Assembly (NCBI RefSeq): GCF_029637705.1
Contig: NZ_CP121252.1
Coordinates: forward strand, 2,294,001 to 2,358,000
Length of the DNA stretch: 64,000 nucleotides
Origin: Citricoccus muralis
Lineage (GTDB): Bacteria; Actinomycetota; Actinomycetes; Actinomycetales; Micrococcaceae
Reading direction: 5' to 3'
Below the pieces are notes generated by a model. The model worked only from the letters and a program-made list of their open reading frames with translations, did no database searches and had not been told where the DNA came from. The position numbers were made by a program, and so were the translations under genes. This document shows positions 1 to 11,130 of the stretch, piece by piece (within the stretch, counting starts at the first letter, position 1; the number at the start of each line of letters is the position of its first letter).

Positions 1-1277
<1,277 letters not shown>

Positions 1278-1284
1278 GCTCACC

Positions 1285-1290
1285 AGGATA
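1285..1290 (-). promoter_or_regulatory. Candidate -10 box for glmS
   Basis: TATCCT on the minus strand ends 7 nt before the glmS ATG. A start site about 7 nt downstream would coincide with the start codon. GGTGAG directly before the ATG is only a poor Shine-Dalgarno match. No convincing -35 was found. Confidence 0.4.
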
Positions 1291-1329
1291 GCGTTACTTG
1301 AGACCGCTCGTGTTCAGGTACGGTACGCG

Positions 1330-2289
1330 TCACGAGGATGACGACGGAGGTATCGGGTTTCGGCGTCGTACCCGCAGGACATCGGCCAGCAGCAAGAGCA
1401 CCGCCACCCAGACCAATCCGAAGCCCCACCAGCGCCCCGCGCTCATCTGCTCTCCGAGAACAACGTAGCCCACCACGAATTGCAGGATCGGGGCGATGTA
1501 TTGGAACATGCCCACACTGGAGAGCCGCAGCCGGGAAGACGCCCCGGCGAAGAGCATCAGCGGGGTCACCGTCGCCACACCAGTGGCCAACAGTGCGACC
1601 AACTGCCAGGTGCTGATCTCCCCTACCAGTCCGGCACCCAGCGCGCCGGCCCCCGGGATCAACCCGCCCACGCACAGCCACGCGACGGCGGGCAGGGTCA
1701 GCCAGGTGGTCTCCACGGTCATGCCGGTGAGCGGATCCACCGAGGAACCCAGCCGGTTCTTCACCAAACCGTAGAGCGCAAACGATCCCGCTAGCGCCAG
1801 GGAGATCCAGGGCAGGGCACCGTAGTCCCAGGTCAGCACGGCCACCGCCACCACGGATACTCCCACGGCCACCCACTGCAATGGTCGCAGCTTCTCCCGC
1901 AGCACCAGCACGCCAAGCACAATCGTGGCCAGTGGGTTGATGAAGTACCCCAGCGAGGCCTCCAGCACGTGCCCGGTCGTCGAGGCCACGATGTAGAGGT
2001 ACCAGTTCACTGCGATCAAGAACCCGGCCAGCGCCAGCATGCTGTGCTCGCGCCGCCGTCGTGCCACCGCGGCCAAGCGCTTCCAGCCACGGGTTACAGC
2101 CAGCATCAGCACACACATCACCAGGGCACACACGATGCGCCAGGCCAGCACATCGACGGCGTGGAACGCGGTGAACACCGCGAACAGTAAGGGCAGTACG
2201 CCCCACATCCCGTAGGCGCCGATGGCGCACAGCACGCCGTCGCGGGTGCGGCGACTCGCGGCCGAATGCTCAGCTGAAGGTGTGGTCAC
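1330..2289 (-). CDS. rarD: EamA-family transporter RarD
   Basis: A 319-residue polytopic membrane protein of the drug/metabolite transporter superfamily (RarD type, about ten TM helices). The substrate is not known from sequence; RarD relatives are linked to chloramphenicol tolerance in some bacteria by annotation only. Family-like segments include [10 protein letters not shown] near residue 28 and [10 protein letters not shown] and LGYFINPL in the third and fourth helices, plus a basic C-terminal tail. The start is GTG: TAGGGT ends exactly 6 nt before it, so the mRNA is probably leaderless. It is divergent from coaA. Confidence 0.88.
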   Translation of the reverse strand: MTTPSAEHSAASRRTRDGVLCAIGAYGMWGVLPLLFAVFTAFHAVDVLAWRIVCALVMCVLMLAVTRGWKRLAAVARRRREHSMLALAGFLIAVNWYLYIVASTTGHVLEASLGYFINPLATIVLGVLVLREKLRPLQWVAVGVSVVAVAVLTWDYGALPWISLALAGSFALYGLVKNRLGSSVDPLTGMTVETTWLTLPAVAWLCVGGLIPGAGALGAGLVGEISTWQLVALLATGVATVTPLMLFAGASSRLRLSSVGMFQYIAPILQFVVGYVVLGEQMSAGRWWGFGLVWVAVLLLLADVLRVRRRNPIPPSSSS

Positions 2290-2295
2290 GGCTTT

Positions 2296-2301
2296 ACCCT
2301 A
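2296..2301 (-). promoter_or_regulatory. Candidate -10 box for rarD
   Basis: TAGGGT on the minus strand, 6 nt upstream of the rarD GTG. Spacing fits transcription starting at the start codon. It shares a short divergent intergenic region with the coaA promoter. Confidence 0.45.
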
Positions 2302-2353
2302 CGCGTCGTTCACCCGCCGTCCTCATAAAACACACAGCACGTTCATCGACATG

Positions 2354-2359
2354 GATAAT
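2354..2359 (+). promoter_or_regulatory. Candidate -10 box for coaA
   Basis: GATAAT matches five of six positions of the TATAAT consensus and ends 7 nt before a GTG that opens the coaA frame. If real, the in-frame ATG at 2358 overlaps the promoter and cannot be the start. Confidence 0.45.
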
Positions 2360-2366
2360 GGCAGGT

Positions 2367-3368
2367 GTGACTATTCACACCCACGACAGCAGCGACACCT
2401 CTGCCCTCTCGACCCACACGTCAGAGTCTGAGCAGAATTACTCGCCCTTCACCGAACTGGATCGCCCCACCTGGGCGCGCCTGGCCCACGAGCTGGAGCA
2501 ACCCTTCGATCTCGACGATATCGACCGGCTCCGCGGCATCGGCGAACATCTCTCGCTCACCGAAGTGGAAGAGGTCTACCTCCCACTGTCCCGGCTCCTC
2601 TCCATACATGTGGCCGCATCTCGGCAATTGCGCCGGGCCTCCAATGAGTTCCTCCGCGAGTACACCGACCCCACCCCCTATGTGATCGGTGTGGCCGGCT
2701 CGGTGGCGGTCGGGAAGTCGACGACGGCGCGCGTGTTGCAGGAAATGCTGCGCCGCTGGCCGAACACACCGCGGGTCGAGCTGGTCACCACCGATGGTTT
2801 CCTCTACCCGAACGCCGAGCTGGAACGGCGCGGACTGATGGACCGCAAGGGCTTCCCGGAAGCCTACGACCGGCGTCGGCTGCTGCGCTTCGTGGCCGAT
2901 GTGAAATCGGGCACCCCCGAGGTCCGCGCCCCCGTATACTCACACCTGACCTATGACATCGTCCCGGATGAGGAAGTGGTGGTACGCCGCCCCGACGTGC
3001 TCATCGTCGAAGGGCTCAACGTGCTCGCACCCCCGCGAGTACGCGCCGATGGCACCGCCGGACTCTCCGTCTCCGATTTCTTCGACTACTCGATCTACGT
3101 CGACGCGAAGACCTCGATGGTCAAGGACTGGTACATCAGCCGGTTTATGGGGCTGCGCTCCGGCGCCTTCGCCGACCCGCAGTCGTACTTCCACCGCTAT
3201 TCCAAGCTCTCGGATGCCGAGGCGGTGGAGACAGCCTCGGATATTTGGGACCGCATCAACGGACCGAACCTGGCACAGAACGTGCTGCCCACGCGCGGAC
3301 GCGCCAAACTGGTGTTGACCAAGAATCAGGAACACGCGGTGACCCGCGTGCTGATGAGGAAGGTCTGA
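2367..3368 (+). CDS. coaA: Type I pantothenate kinase
   Basis: Phosphorylates pantothenate with ATP, the committed step of coenzyme A synthesis; cytosolic. The product is 333 residues from GTG 2367. The P-loop [15 protein letters not shown] lies around residues 108-122 and is followed by [13 protein letters not shown] and [11 protein letters not shown], typical of the prokaryotic type I enzyme. The remaining sequence ([31 protein letters not shown]) matches the family through to the C-terminus. In-frame starts further upstream exist (ATG 2358; ATG 2280, which overlaps rarD). GTG 2367 is preferred because of the -10-like box just before it. The carboxypeptidase gene follows after 7 nt, so the two may be cotranscribed. 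Confidence 0.95.
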   Translation: MTIHTHDSSDTSALSTHTSESEQNYSPFTELDRPTWARLAHELEQPFDLDDIDRLRGIGEHLSLTEVEEVYLPLSRLLSIHVAASRQLRRASNEFLREYTDPTPYVIGVAGSVAVGKSTTARVLQEMLRRWPNTPRVELVTTDGFLYPNAELERRGLMDRKGFPEAYDRRRLLRFVADVKSGTPEVRAPVYSHLTYDIVPDEEVVVRRPDVLIVEGLNVLAPPRVRADGTAGLSVSDFFDYSIYVDAKTSMVKDWYISRFMGLRSGAFADPQSYFHRYSKLSDAEAVETASDIWDRINGPNLAQNVLPTRGRAKLVLTKNQEHAVTRVLMRKV

Positions 3369-3375
3369 GACCGAG

Positions 3376-4200
3376 ATGACCCGCTGCTCCGCCGCGCTCA
3401 CCCTGCTGATGCTCACCGCACTACTCGCCACCGGTTGCACCTCCGAGAACCCGGCAACCGAGGAGGAGACCGTGCGCTCCGCGATCCCCTCGAGCTCCCC
3501 CAGCACGGACACCTCAGCGACTCCCCCGACCACGTCGACGCCTGCGACCGCATCCCCGTCGAGCCCCGCCACCTCGGCAGCGAGTACCCCCGAGCCAGCG
3601 GCCAGCGGTGCGTCCGGCCAGCAGGATCCATCCTCACTGACCGTCGTCGTGAATAAGCAGAATCCACTCAACCCGCCGCAGTGGGCGCCGACGGATCTGA
3701 CCGGCCTGAGCGTGTCCACCACCAAATCCGGCCTGCAGCTGCGCCAGCCCGCCGCGGACGCCGCCGCCGCGCTCTTCGCGGCCGCCCAGGCCGATGGCGT
3801 GTCGCTGAGCGTGGTGAGCGCTTACCGCTCCTACGACTATCAGGTGGGCACCTATCAGCACTGGGTCAACCAACAGGGCGCTGCCGCGGCCGACCGTATT
3901 TCCGCGCGCCCCGGATATTCCGAGCACCAGACCGGGCTGGCCATGGATGTGGTGGGCTCCGACGGCGCCTGCACGCTGGAGAGCTGTTTCGAGTCGACGC
4001 CGGCGGGGCGCTGGGTGGCCGAGCATGCCGCGGAGCACGGCTGGGTGATCCGGTATCCGGACGGCGCGGAATCGGTTACCGGCTACAGCTACGAGCCCTG
4101 GCACCTGCGCTATCTGGGCACCGAGGCCGCGCAAGAGATCATGGACGCTGGCGGTGTGCTCGAGACCGCCTGGGGTTTGCCAGCCGCACCGGGCTACTGA
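3376..4200 (+). CDS. VanY-type D-alanyl-D-alanine carboxypeptidase lipoprotein (peptidase M15B)
   Basis: A 274-residue predicted lipoprotein that trims the terminal D-Ala from peptidoglycan stem peptides. Residues 1-21 form a lipoprotein signal with lipobox LATGC and lipidation Cys21. A Ser/Thr/Pro-rich linker follows to about residue 85, which would hold the enzyme away from the membrane. The C-terminal domain carries the zinc site of the family: SEHQTGLAMD (182-191, with His184 and Asp191) and EPWHLRY (His243). SAYRSYDYQ near 148 is also family-typical. It lies 7 nt downstream of coaA. Whether it acts as a DD- or LD-carboxypeptidase cannot be told from these motifs. Confidence 0.9.
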   Translation: MTRCSAALTLLMLTALLATGCTSENPATEEETVRSAIPSSSPSTDTSATPPTTSTPATASPSSPATSAASTPEPAASGASGQQDPSSLTVVVNKQNPLNPPQWAPTDLTGLSVSTTKSGLQLRQPAADAAAALFAAAQADGVSLSVVSAYRSYDYQVGTYQHWVNQQGAAAADRISARPGYSEHQTGLAMDVVGSDGACTLESCFESTPAGRWVAEHAAEHGWVIRYPDGAESVTGYSYEPWHLRYLGTEAAQEIMDAGGVLETAWGLPAAPGY

Positions 4201-4341
4201 TTCCAATACCGCACTGACTTCGCGGGATACCCGCATCTGGGTTACTCATCAGTTCTGGCAAGAGCTGAGCAAACCGATAAACATTAGCAGGCACCGGCGT
4301 GGCGTCGACAAATGTGTCTTCGGTTGACAGATTTCGTCCCG

Positions 4342-4347
4342 TACACT
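4342..4347 (+). promoter_or_regulatory. Candidate -10 box for mscL
   Basis: TACACT ends 6 nt before the mscL ATG, consistent with a leaderless transcript. The nearby TTGACA at 4324-4329 is only 12 nt upstream, too close to be its -35. Confidence 0.45.
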
Positions 4348-4353
4348 GTTGCC

Positions 4354-4782
4354 ATGCTTAAAGGCTTCAAAGAGTTCATCATGAAGGGCAACGTCATTGA
4401 TTTGGCGGTTGCGGTCATCATCGGCGCTGCGTTCTCGCAGGTCGTGAACGCGCTCGTGGATGCGGTGCTGATGCCGTTCATCTCCGGTCTGGTCGGGTCC
4501 CAGGACTACGACAACTTCTTCGTCGTCTACCTCAACGGCAACGCAATCCAGTTCGGCGTGCTGCTCACCCAGGTGATCAACTTCCTGCTGGTCGCCGCTG
4601 CCGTCTACTTCATCATCGTCATGCCCATGAACAAGATGATCGAGATGCGCAACAAGCGTCTGGGCATCGAGCCCGAGGAAGAGGTCGACGAGAACATCGC
4701 TCTGCTGACCGAAATCCGCGACGCGCTGGTCTCCCCTGCCGCTCAGAACCGCACCAACGGTGGCGGAGCGCATCAGGCCTGA
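4354..4782 (+). CDS. mscL: Large-conductance mechanosensitive channel MscL
   Basis: A 142-residue membrane protein that forms a homopentameric emergency valve opening under hypo-osmotic shock. It starts MLKGFKEFIMKGNVIDLAVA, the conserved amphipathic N-terminus and first TM helix (pore-lining). A periplasmic loop follows, then TM2 (VINFLLVAAAVYFIIVMPMN) and a charged C-terminal helix. ATG 4354 is chosen over an upstream in-frame ATG because the family begins here and a TACACT box sits 6 nt before it. The gene is monocistronic and ends in a strong hairpin. Confidence 0.96.
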   Translation: MLKGFKEFIMKGNVIDLAVAVIIGAAFSQVVNALVDAVLMPFISGLVGSQDYDNFFVVYLNGNAIQFGVLLTQVINFLLVAAAVYFIIVMPMNKMIEMRNKRLGIEPEEEVDENIALLTEIRDALVSPAAQNRTNGGGAHQA

Positions 4783-4832
4783 CTTCACGGAAGGCGCCTC
4801 GGCGTCACCGTCACATCACACCACTGAACAGC

Positions 4833-4863
4833 GAAGGCGGTTCCCCTCGAGGGAACCGCCTTC
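4833..4863. terminator. Hairpin between mscL and the small gene on the minus strand
   Basis: A perfect 13-bp stem (4833-4845 with 4851-4863) with a 5-nt loop, 50 bp after the mscL stop and 14 bp past the 3' end of the convergent minus-strand gene. It probably terminates transcription from both sides. Confidence 0.8.
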
Positions 4864-4877
4864 GTCGTTAAGGTCAT

Positions 4878-5087
4878 CTAGCGCGGGGACCAGCAGGGCA
4901 TCCAGTTGTTGTCGGGGTTCTCGCAGGTGGGCGCCCCCGCAAGCCACCAGGCTAAGCCTGTCAACACGGTGGCGGCGATGACGATGCTGACGAACACCAG
5001 CCAGCGCCGATGCCGCAGGTCCTCGCGGAGCGTCTCGACGTCGTCATCGACTAGATCCGCATTCTCGGGCCCAGGTTCGCCGGACAT
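4878..5087 (-). CDS. Small single-pass membrane protein downstream of glmM
   Basis: A 69-residue protein of unknown function. An acidic N-terminal cytosolic part (residues 1-27) is followed by one hydrophobic helix, about residues 29-50 (WLVFVSIVIAATVLTGLAWW), and a short tail with two cysteines (PTCENPDNNWMPCWSPR) that would lie outside the membrane. It begins 7 nt after the glmM stop on the same strand, so it is probably cotranscribed with glmM. The two external Cys residues could form a disulfide. No family was recognised. Confidence 0.7.
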   Translation of the reverse strand: MSGEPGPENADLVDDDVETLREDLRHRRWLVFVSIVIAATVLTGLAWWLAGAPTCENPDNNWMPCWSPR

Positions 5088-5094
5088 CAGCGGG

Positions 5095-6438
5095 TCACAG
5101 TGCGAGTTCGCGGGCGACGAGCTCGGCCAGTTCCTGGGCCTCTTGTTCGGCCGACTCCCGATCAGCCGCTTCGACCATCACCCGGACCACCGGTTCGGTG
5201 CCCGAGGGGCGCAGCAGCACTCGACCAGTCTCGCCCAAACGGGCCTCGACAGCCGCAACCGCCGCTTGCACAGCAGGATCGCTGGCGGCGCGATTCTTGT
5301 CCACGCCCTTCACATTGACGAGCACCTGGGGCAGTCGTTCCATCACGTTGGCCAGATCGGACAGGCTACGTCCGGTGGCGGCCACACGAGCGGCCAAGTG
5401 CAGGCCCGTCAGGACACCGTCACCGGTCGTGCCATAGTCCGAGAAGATCACGTGACCGGACTGTTCGCCGCCCAGGGAGTAATCCCCGTACTTCATGCCG
5501 GCTAGCACGTAGCGGTCACCCACTTTGGTTTCCACCACGTTGACGCCTTCGCGCTGCATGGCCAGCTTCAACCCGAGGTTGCTCATCACGGTCACCACGA
5601 GCGTGTCATCACGCAGGGCGCCGGATTCCTTCAGGGCCACGGCCATGATGCCCATGATCTGGTCGCCGTCGATCACGTTGCCTTCGGCATCCACGGCCAG
5701 GCATCGGTCGGCGTCGCCATCGTGGGCGATGCCCAGATCCGCGCCATTGGCGACGACAGCGGCCTGTAGCTTGTTTAGGTGGGTGGAGCCGTAGCCATCG
5801 TTGATGTTCAGCCCGTTCGGGTCAGCACCAATGACCATCACATCGGCACCGGCGGTCGCGAAGGCTTCCGGTGAGCAGCCAGCTGCGGCACCGTGGGCGC
5901 AGTCCAGCACCACCTTCACGCCATCGAGGCGGTTCGGCAGCGAGCGCAGCAGGTGCAGCACGTAGCGATCTTCGGCATCGGCGAAACGCTGGATACGCCC
6001 CACTTCTGCGCCGGTAGGACGGTGTGGCGGCAGTTCCATCTGCCGCTGGATGGCGTCTTCCTGCTCATCAGTCAGCTTCTCGCCACCGCGTGCCAGAAAC
6101 TTGATCCCGTTGTCGGGTGCCGGGTTATGCGAGGCGGAGATCATCACACCGAAATCGGCGTCAATGTCCCCCACCAGGAACGCGGCAGCCGGAGTGGGCA
6201 GCACGCCCGCGTCGAAGACGTCGACGCCGGAAGCGGCGAGGCCGGCACGTACGGCGGAGTTGATGAACTCACCGGAAACACGCGGGTCACGGGCCACCAC
6301 CGCAACAGGGCGGCGGCCATCGGACACCTCGTGGCCGAGCACCACAGCGGCAGCCTGGGCCAGCTGCAGTGACAGCTCCGGGGTCAGGGTCTCGTTCGCT
6401 TTTCCGCGAACTCCATCGGTACCAAACAATCTAGACAT
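5095..6438 (-). CDS. glmM: Phosphoglucosamine mutase
   Basis: Interconverts glucosamine-6-phosphate and glucosamine-1-phosphate in UDP-GlcNAc synthesis, directly after GlmS. The product is 447 residues from [12 protein letters not shown]. The phospho-serine loop SASHNP (101-106) has catalytic Ser103, the metal-binding loop is DGDADR, and the phosphate-binding C-terminal loop is [14 protein letters not shown]. An in-frame ATG 7 codons upstream is rejected because the family starts at MSRLFGT. TAGAAT lies 8 nt before the ATG, so the leader is absent or only 1-2 nt. A small membrane protein gene follows after 7 nt. It is divergent from the amino-acid transporter operon. Confidence 0.97.
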   Translation of the reverse strand: MSRLFGTDGVRGKANETLTPELSLQLAQAAAVVLGHEVSDGRRPVAVVARDPRVSGEFINSAVRAGLAASGVDVFDAGVLPTPAAAFLVGDIDADFGVMISASHNPAPDNGIKFLARGGEKLTDEQEDAIQRQMELPPHRPTGAEVGRIQRFADAEDRYVLHLLRSLPNRLDGVKVVLDCAHGAAAGCSPEAFATAGADVMVIGADPNGLNINDGYGSTHLNKLQAAVVANGADLGIAHDGDADRCLAVDAEGNVIDGDQIMGIMAVALKESGALRDDTLVVTVMSNLGLKLAMQREGVNVVETKVGDRYVLAGMKYGDYSLGGEQSGHVIFSDYGTTGDGVLTGLHLAARVAATGRSLSDLANVMERLPQVLVNVKGVDKNRAASDPAVQAAVAAVEARLGETGRVLLRPSGTEPVVRVMVEAADRESAEQEAQELAELVARELAL

Positions 6439-6619
6439 CAATCCTGATTCTAGAGCCAAACGCTTGATCTCTGAAACTCTTCGGCCTCGGCGTGCTGTCG
6501 TGGACCTTCAGCAGAAAAAACACCGAGCTGAATTCTGGCTGAACAACACCTTAGGAGAATCGACGCGGATCAACTATCGTCAGACGCGTACATCTGTGAC
6601 TCACACCTCAGGAGACAAT

Positions 6620-8080
6620 ATGAGACGGAACCGGCCCCGCGGGCTGGTGGTCACCGCCGTGTTGATGCTGATGGCCCTGCTCGGATTCGGCATCCCCGCA
6701 GCTCAGGCCGCCGGCGAAGACACCGGCGGCTCTACCGGCGAAACCTACATCATCGGCACGGACACAACCTTCGCCCCCTTCGAATTCCGCGACGCCTCCG
6801 GCGAACTCGTCGGCATCGATATGGACCTGATGCGCGCCATTGCCGAGGATCAGGGCTTCCAGGTCGAGTTCCAGTCTCTGGGCTTCAACGCCGCCCTGCA
6901 GGCACTGACCGCCAACCAGGTCGACGGCGTCATCGCCGGCATGAGCATCACCGAAGAGCGCCAGGAGATCTACGACTTCTCCGACCCCTATTTCACCGGC
7001 GAGATCACCCTGGCCCGCGACGAGGGCAACGAGGAGATCAACGGCTGGGACGACCTCGAAGGCAAGACCATCGCGGTGAAGACCGGCTCGCTCTCCGAGG
7101 AAGTCGCCAAGGAGAAGCAAGAAGAGATCGACTTCAACATCACCTCCCTGGACCAGACCACCACCATGGTTCAGACCGTGAAGACCGGCAATGCCGATGC
7201 GCTGATGGATGACCTGCCGATCATTGCCTATGGCATCCAGCAGGGTTCCGGACTCGAGATGATCGATGAGCCCGAGCCGGCTGGCGAATACGGCTTTGCC
7301 GTCAACAAGGATCAGAACGCCGACCTGTTGGAAATGTTCAACGCTGGTCTGCAGAATGTGCAGGAATCCGGCCAATACGACGAGATCCTCGATACCTACA
7401 TCGGCAACGAAGACTCCGGACCGGATACCTCCACGTTCTTCGGACTGGCGGCTTCGATCTTTCCGGCGCTGATGTCCGGCCTGGGCAACACCTTGCTGGT
7501 CACCGCCATCTCCTTCGCGCTGGCCATGGTCATCGGCCTGGGGTTCGGTTTCCTGAAGGTCTCGCGCAACATCTTCCTGCGCGGCATCGCCACCACGTTC
7601 ATCGCCGTCTTCCGCGGCACCCCGATCCTGGTGTGGGCGTTCTTCTTCTACTTCGGTTTGCCGCTGCTGTTGGGCACCACCGTGAACATCTGGGTCGCCG
7701 GTGTGCTCACCCTGTCACTCAACGGCGCCGCCTACATCGCAGAAATCGTCCGCGGCGGCATCCAGTCGGTTGATCCCGGGCAGATGGAAGCCTCCCGCTC
7801 CCTGGCCATGTCCTACGGGCAGTCCATGGTGAAGGTCGTGCTGCCGCAGGCGTTCAAGATGATGACCCCGTCGCTGATCAACCAGCTCGTGATCATGATC
7901 AAGGATTCCTCGCTGCTGCTGGCCATTGGCTTCGGCGAGCTCCTTTACCAGGCTCAGCAGATCTACGCGGCCAACTTCCGCGTCACCGAGGTGCTGCTCA
8001 TCGTCGGTGTGATCTACTTCGTCACGATTTACCTGCTGACCTTGCTGGCCAACTACGTCGATAAGAAGGTGAACAAGTGA
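6620..8080 (+). CDS. Amino-acid ABC transporter, fused substrate-binding protein and permease
   Basis: A 486-residue fusion for uptake of a polar amino acid. Residues 1-30 are a signal peptide ending near AAQA. Residues about 40-265 form a family 3 solute-binding domain ([33 protein letters not shown]). Residues about 275-486 form a His/Glu/Gln/Arg-type permease with several TM helices and the EAA loop ([20 protein letters not shown]). SBP-permease fusions of this kind are known in Gram-positive bacteria and tether the binding protein to its channel. AGGAG precedes the ATG at good distance. The stop overlaps the ATPase start by 4 nt (GTGA), suggesting coupled translation. The exact substrate is not determined. 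Confidence 0.93.
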   Translation: MRRNRPRGLVVTAVLMLMALLGFGIPAAQAAGEDTGGSTGETYIIGTDTTFAPFEFRDASGELVGIDMDLMRAIAEDQGFQVEFQSLGFNAALQALTANQVDGVIAGMSITEERQEIYDFSDPYFTGEITLARDEGNEEINGWDDLEGKTIAVKTGSLSEEVAKEKQEEIDFNITSLDQTTTMVQTVKTGNADALMDDLPIIAYGIQQGSGLEMIDEPEPAGEYGFAVNKDQNADLLEMFNAGLQNVQESGQYDEILDTYIGNEDSGPDTSTFFGLAASIFPALMSGLGNTLLVTAISFALAMVIGLGFGFLKVSRNIFLRGIATTFIAVFRGTPILVWAFFFYFGLPLLLGTTVNIWVAGVLTLSLNGAAYIAEIVRGGIQSVDPGQMEASRSLAMSYGQSMVKVVLPQAFKMMTPSLINQLVIMIKDSSLLLAIGFGELLYQAQQIYAANFRVTEVLLIVGVIYFVTIYLLTLLANYVDKKVNK

Positions 8081-8862
8081 GCACCCCCGTGAACGATCAC
8101 ACCGGCACTCTGCCGCTCGTCCTCGACGACGAATCCAACATCATCCGCATCGAGGACCTCCACAAGTCCTTTGGCTCCAATGAGGTGCTGAAGGGCATCA
8201 ACGCTCAGGTGAAGACCGGAGAGGTGGTCTGCGTGATCGGGCCGTCGGGTTCCGGTAAGTCCACCGTGCTGCGTTGCCTCAACCGCCTCGAGGAGGCAAC
8301 ATCGGGCAACGTCTGGATCGGCGGACACAACCTCTCCGACCCGAAGGTGAACATCAATGAGGTGCGCAAGCATGTCGGCATGGTGTTCCAGCATTTCAAC
8401 CTGTTCCCAAATATGACGGTCGCCGAGAACATCATGCTCGCCCCGATGCAGGTCAAGAAGAAGTCCCGCTCGGAGGCCCGTGAAGCCGCACTGAAGCTGC
8501 TCGACCGCGTAGGGCTGTCCGACAAGGCTGATGCGCGTCCCTCTTCGCTCTCGGGTGGTCAGAAGCAGCGCGTGGCGATCGCCCGCGCGCTGGCGATGAA
8601 CCCCGAGGTGATGCTCTTCGACGAAGCCACCTCCGCGCTGGACCCGGAGATGGTCGGCGAAGTACTCCAGGTCATCCGCGACCTGGCTAAGGAAGGCATG
8701 ACCATGATTCTGGTGACCCACGAAATGGGCTTCGCCCGCGAGGTTGCCGACCGCGTGGTGTTCATGGCCGACGGCGTGGTGACCGAGTCGGGAAATCCGA
8801 AAGACCTGTTCGAGAATCCCCAGACCGACCGACTGAAGGATTTCCTCTCCAAGGTGCTCTGA
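8077..8862 (+). CDS. Amino-acid ABC transporter ATP-binding protein (GlnQ type)
   Basis: A 261-residue ATPase that powers the fused importer encoded just upstream. It carries Walker [11 protein letters not shown]-loop [12 protein letters not shown], signature [15 protein letters not shown], Walker [15 protein letters not shown] and switch histidine VTHEMGF, in the usual order. An N-terminal extension of about 24 residues precedes the ABC domain. The GTG start overlaps the stop of the preceding gene. A long palindromic hairpin follows 14 nt after the stop. Confidence 0.95.
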   Translation: MSTPVNDHTGTLPLVLDDESNIIRIEDLHKSFGSNEVLKGINAQVKTGEVVCVIGPSGSGKSTVLRCLNRLEEATSGNVWIGGHNLSDPKVNINEVRKHVGMVFQHFNLFPNMTVAENIMLAPMQVKKKSRSEAREAALKLLDRVGLSDKADARPSSLSGGQKQRVAIARALAMNPEVMLFDEATSALDPEMVGEVLQVIRDLAKEGMTMILVTHEMGFAREVADRVVFMADGVVTESGNPKDLFENPQTDRLKDFLSKVL

Positions 8863-8876
8863 GTCTGTGTCCGCAC

Positions 8877-8918
8877 CACGGCGCCCCGTACCGCGTGCAC
8901 GCGGTACGGGGCGCCGTG
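8877..8918. terminator. Perfect 42-bp palindromic hairpin after the amino-acid transporter
   Basis: A 19-bp perfect stem (8877-8895 with 8900-8918) around TGCA, which is itself self-complementary. It lies 14 nt after the ATPase stop. There is no T-run, so this is the stem-only type of terminator common in actinobacteria. Confidence 0.75.
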
Positions 8919-8995
8919 CGTTGGCGCTAGTCTTCCTTGACGGTAACCGACGTCATGAAATGACAGCGTTTCGAAAACTGATACGGGGAGGATGC

Positions 8996-10081
8996 ATGAC
9001 ACCAGACGACGCCGAAACCCGCCAACCCATCATCGAGTGCCTGTGCGTGCACGGTATCGGCGTGCGCGGCACCGAGCCCAGGTCCAGCTCGCCGACCACG
9101 ATGTCGTCGTGCGTTTCCATGACCTGGCCTGGCATCACCTGATCGATTCCCCCCTCCCTGCGCGACGTGTTCTGGTGGGCGCTGCGGGTGGCGCCGCTGA
9201 TGCCGGTGATCGTGGCAGCGGCCTGGTATCAGGACCGCACCGTCGAGGACCGCATCCGGTCACGCGGCTGGCCGCGGATCGATCAGGTCATGTCGACCTG
9301 TTTGGTACTGGTGGCCGCACTGGTGGCCCTGCTGGCGCTGATTCCGGCCGGTCTCTTTGCCGGATTATTCGCGGTGCCCCTGCCGCGGGTACGCGAACGA
9401 CTGCGGCGCATTCTGGTGGCGGTGTTGGGCGATGCCTGGCTGTACCGGTCGAATCGATTCGAGGACACCGTGGTTCCTCACCTGGTCGATCGAGCACAGA
9501 AGGTCTCTGCACAGGGAGGCGCACTTTGCATGGTGGGCCGCTCCCAAGGGCGCGAGATTGCGCGGCGCATGAGTCTGTTGCACGCCCCCGAGGTGTTCGG
9601 TGTGATCGATGCAGCCCTGACTGCTATGGTCGTCCCGACTGTGACGTTCTCCCCGACGGCGCACGCCTCCGCGCTCATTCCGATAGTGTTCTTCATCCTA
9701 TTGGCCGCGTTGATCAGCCCCACCGTCCGGTGGCGGGCTGATCTCGGCCAACGCGCGCAGTGTCTGAATGTGCAGGCGAAGTCGGTCTTCGACCCGATCA
9801 GTTATGACTCCAGCAATTCCCGGGATGTCTTGCGCTTCCCACCGCCCCGCGATCGGGCGGCAAATCTCGTGGAGCACACCCAATACTTCTCCACGATGCA
9901 TACCGGGCTATTCTTGGCCGAGGCCCTGTTCGGCTCAGGGGCGGTGCCGGGAGCGCGATGTTGGTGTGCCGCCCGGTCTTCGTGGTGGTTGCGGTTACTG
10001 GGCTCCGTCGCAACAACACTTTTGGTCGGCGCACCCTGGTGGGTGGGCGCTTTTCGGCTTAATCTCATCGTCGTACTCTGA
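8996..10081 (+). pseudogene. Decayed alpha/beta-hydrolase-like membrane protein
   Basis: Remnants of one gene lie in more than one frame. The first part has a good ribosome site (GGGGAGG) and begins MTPDDAETRQPIIECLCVHG, with VHGIG, a common opening motif of alpha/beta hydrolases; it stops at TGA 9140-9142. Coding-like sequence for 9079-9159 continues in another frame (DHDVVVRFHDLAWHHLIDSP). From about 9143 the original frame resumes with two or more hydrophobic helices and VGRSQGREIA, where the usual nucleophile elbow GHSQG has His changed to Arg. HTQYFSTMHTGLFLAEALFG near the end looks conserved. At least two frameshifts are inferred. Homologue alignment would settle this. Confidence 0.6.
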
Positions 10082-10093
10082 CCCCGCACGCAT

Positions 10094-10133
10094 GAAAGCC
10101 CGTGCTGCTCCAAGAGGAGCGACACGGGCTTTC
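10094..10133. terminator. Terminator hairpin after rpsI
   Basis: An 11-bp stem (10094-10104 with 10123-10133) with an 18-nt loop, 20 nt beyond the rpsI stop. It could also serve the decayed gene on the plus strand. Confidence 0.75.
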
Positions 10134-10152
10134 GTGACGGATGATCCGAGGA

Positions 10153-10650
10153 TCAGCGCTTCGAGTACTGAGGAGCCTTACGAGCCTTCTTGAGGCCGGC
10201 CTTCTTGCGCTCGATGATGCGGGCGTCACGAGTCAGGAAGCCAGCCTTCTTCAGGGCCGGACGGTTGTTCTCGCGGTCGATCTCGTTCAGGGCACGGGAG
10301 ATGCCGAGGCGCAGAGCGCCAGCCTGACCGGAGGGGCCGCCACCCTGGATGCGGGCGATGACGTCGTAGGCGCCTTCGAGGCCGAGCAGGGTGAACGGGT
10401 CGTTGACTTCCTGCTGGTGCAGCTTGTTCGGGAAGTACACGGCCAGCTCGCGGCCGTTGACGGTCCACTGGCCGGTGCCGGGCACTAGGCGCACGCGGGC
10501 GACAGCCTGCTTGCGACGACCCACAGCGGAACCGCCGACGGTCAGTGCCGGGCGCTCGGTCGGAGCAGCGCCTTCAGGGGTTGAGGTGGACTCGGAGGTG
10601 TAGCTCGTCAGCTCCACTTCCTCGGTGACCTCGTTCTCGTTGAGAGTCAT
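10153..10650 (-). CDS. rpsI: 30S ribosomal protein S9 (uS9)
   Basis: A 165-residue component of the 30S head that contacts P-site tRNA through its C-terminal tail. The body begins near residue 40 ([17 protein letters not shown]) and ends [12 protein letters not shown], the universal SKR tail. The first roughly 38 residues are an acidic, Ser/Thr-rich extension ([20 protein letters not shown]) of the kind seen in many actinobacterial S9 proteins. It is the second gene of the rplM-rpsI pair, separated by 36 nt. Confidence 0.98.
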   Translation of the reverse strand: MTLNENEVTEEVELTSYTSESTSTPEGAAPTERPALTVGGSAVGRRKQAVARVRLVPGTGQWTVNGRELAVYFPNKLHQQEVNDPFTLLGLEGAYDVIARIQGGGPSGQAGALRLGISRALNEIDRENNRPALKKAGFLTRDARIIERKKAGLKKARKAPQYSKR

Positions 10651-10686
10651 GGTTCTCCTTGAAAGTTCTTAAAGTGGGGCTGACCC

Positions 10687-11130
10687 TTACTGGGCCACCT
10701 GATCGATGGTGAAGGGAGTCGGCTGCTGAGCGGCGTGCGGGTGCTCGCCACCGGCGTACACCTTCAGCTTGTCCAGGACCTGGGCCGAGAGCTTGTTCTT
10801 CGGCAGCATGCCGCGGATAGCTTTCTCCACTGCGCGCACCGGGTTCTTCTCCAGCAGCTCAGCGTAGGTGGTGGAGGTCAGACCGCCCGGGTAACCGGAG
10901 TGGCGGTAAGCCTTCTTCTTCTCGAGCTTGGCGCCGGTGAGGGCAACCTTCTCTGCGTTGATGATGATGACGTAGTCGCCCATGTCCATGTGGGGGGCGA
11001 AGGTGGGCTTGTGCTTGCCGCGCAGCAGGGTTGCAGTCTGGCTGGCAAGACGGCCCAGCACCACGTCGGTGGCGTCAATGACATGCCACTGGCGATCAAT
11101 GTCGCCTGGCTTAGGTGAGTACGTACGCAC
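10687..11130 (-). CDS. rplM: 50S ribosomal protein L13 (uL13)
   Basis: A 147-residue early-assembly protein of the 50S subunit. It starts with GTG ([20 protein letters not shown]) and has the family segments VLGRLAS and [17 protein letters not shown] lies about 10 nt before the GTG. A candidate promoter lies about 230 nt upstream, giving a long leader. It is cotranscribed with rpsI, as in most bacteria. Confidence 0.98.
   Translation of the reverse strand: MRTYSPKPGDIDRQWHVIDATDVVLGRLASQTATLLRGKHKPTFAPHMDMGDYVIIINAEKVALTGAKLEKKKAYRHSGYPGGLTSTTYAELLEKNPVRAVEKAIRGMLPKNKLSAQVLDKLKVYAGGEHPHAAQQPTPFTIDQVAQ

Noticed and set aside
1280-2230. A 316-codon frame overlapping rarD on the same strand
   Set aside because: Off-frame shadow of rarD; Arg/Ala-rich and without helices, whereas the rarD frame gives a proper membrane protein.
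4324-4329. TTGACA upstream of mscL as a -35 box
   Set aside because: Only 12 nt from the TACACT -10 candidate, too short a spacing for a standard promoter.
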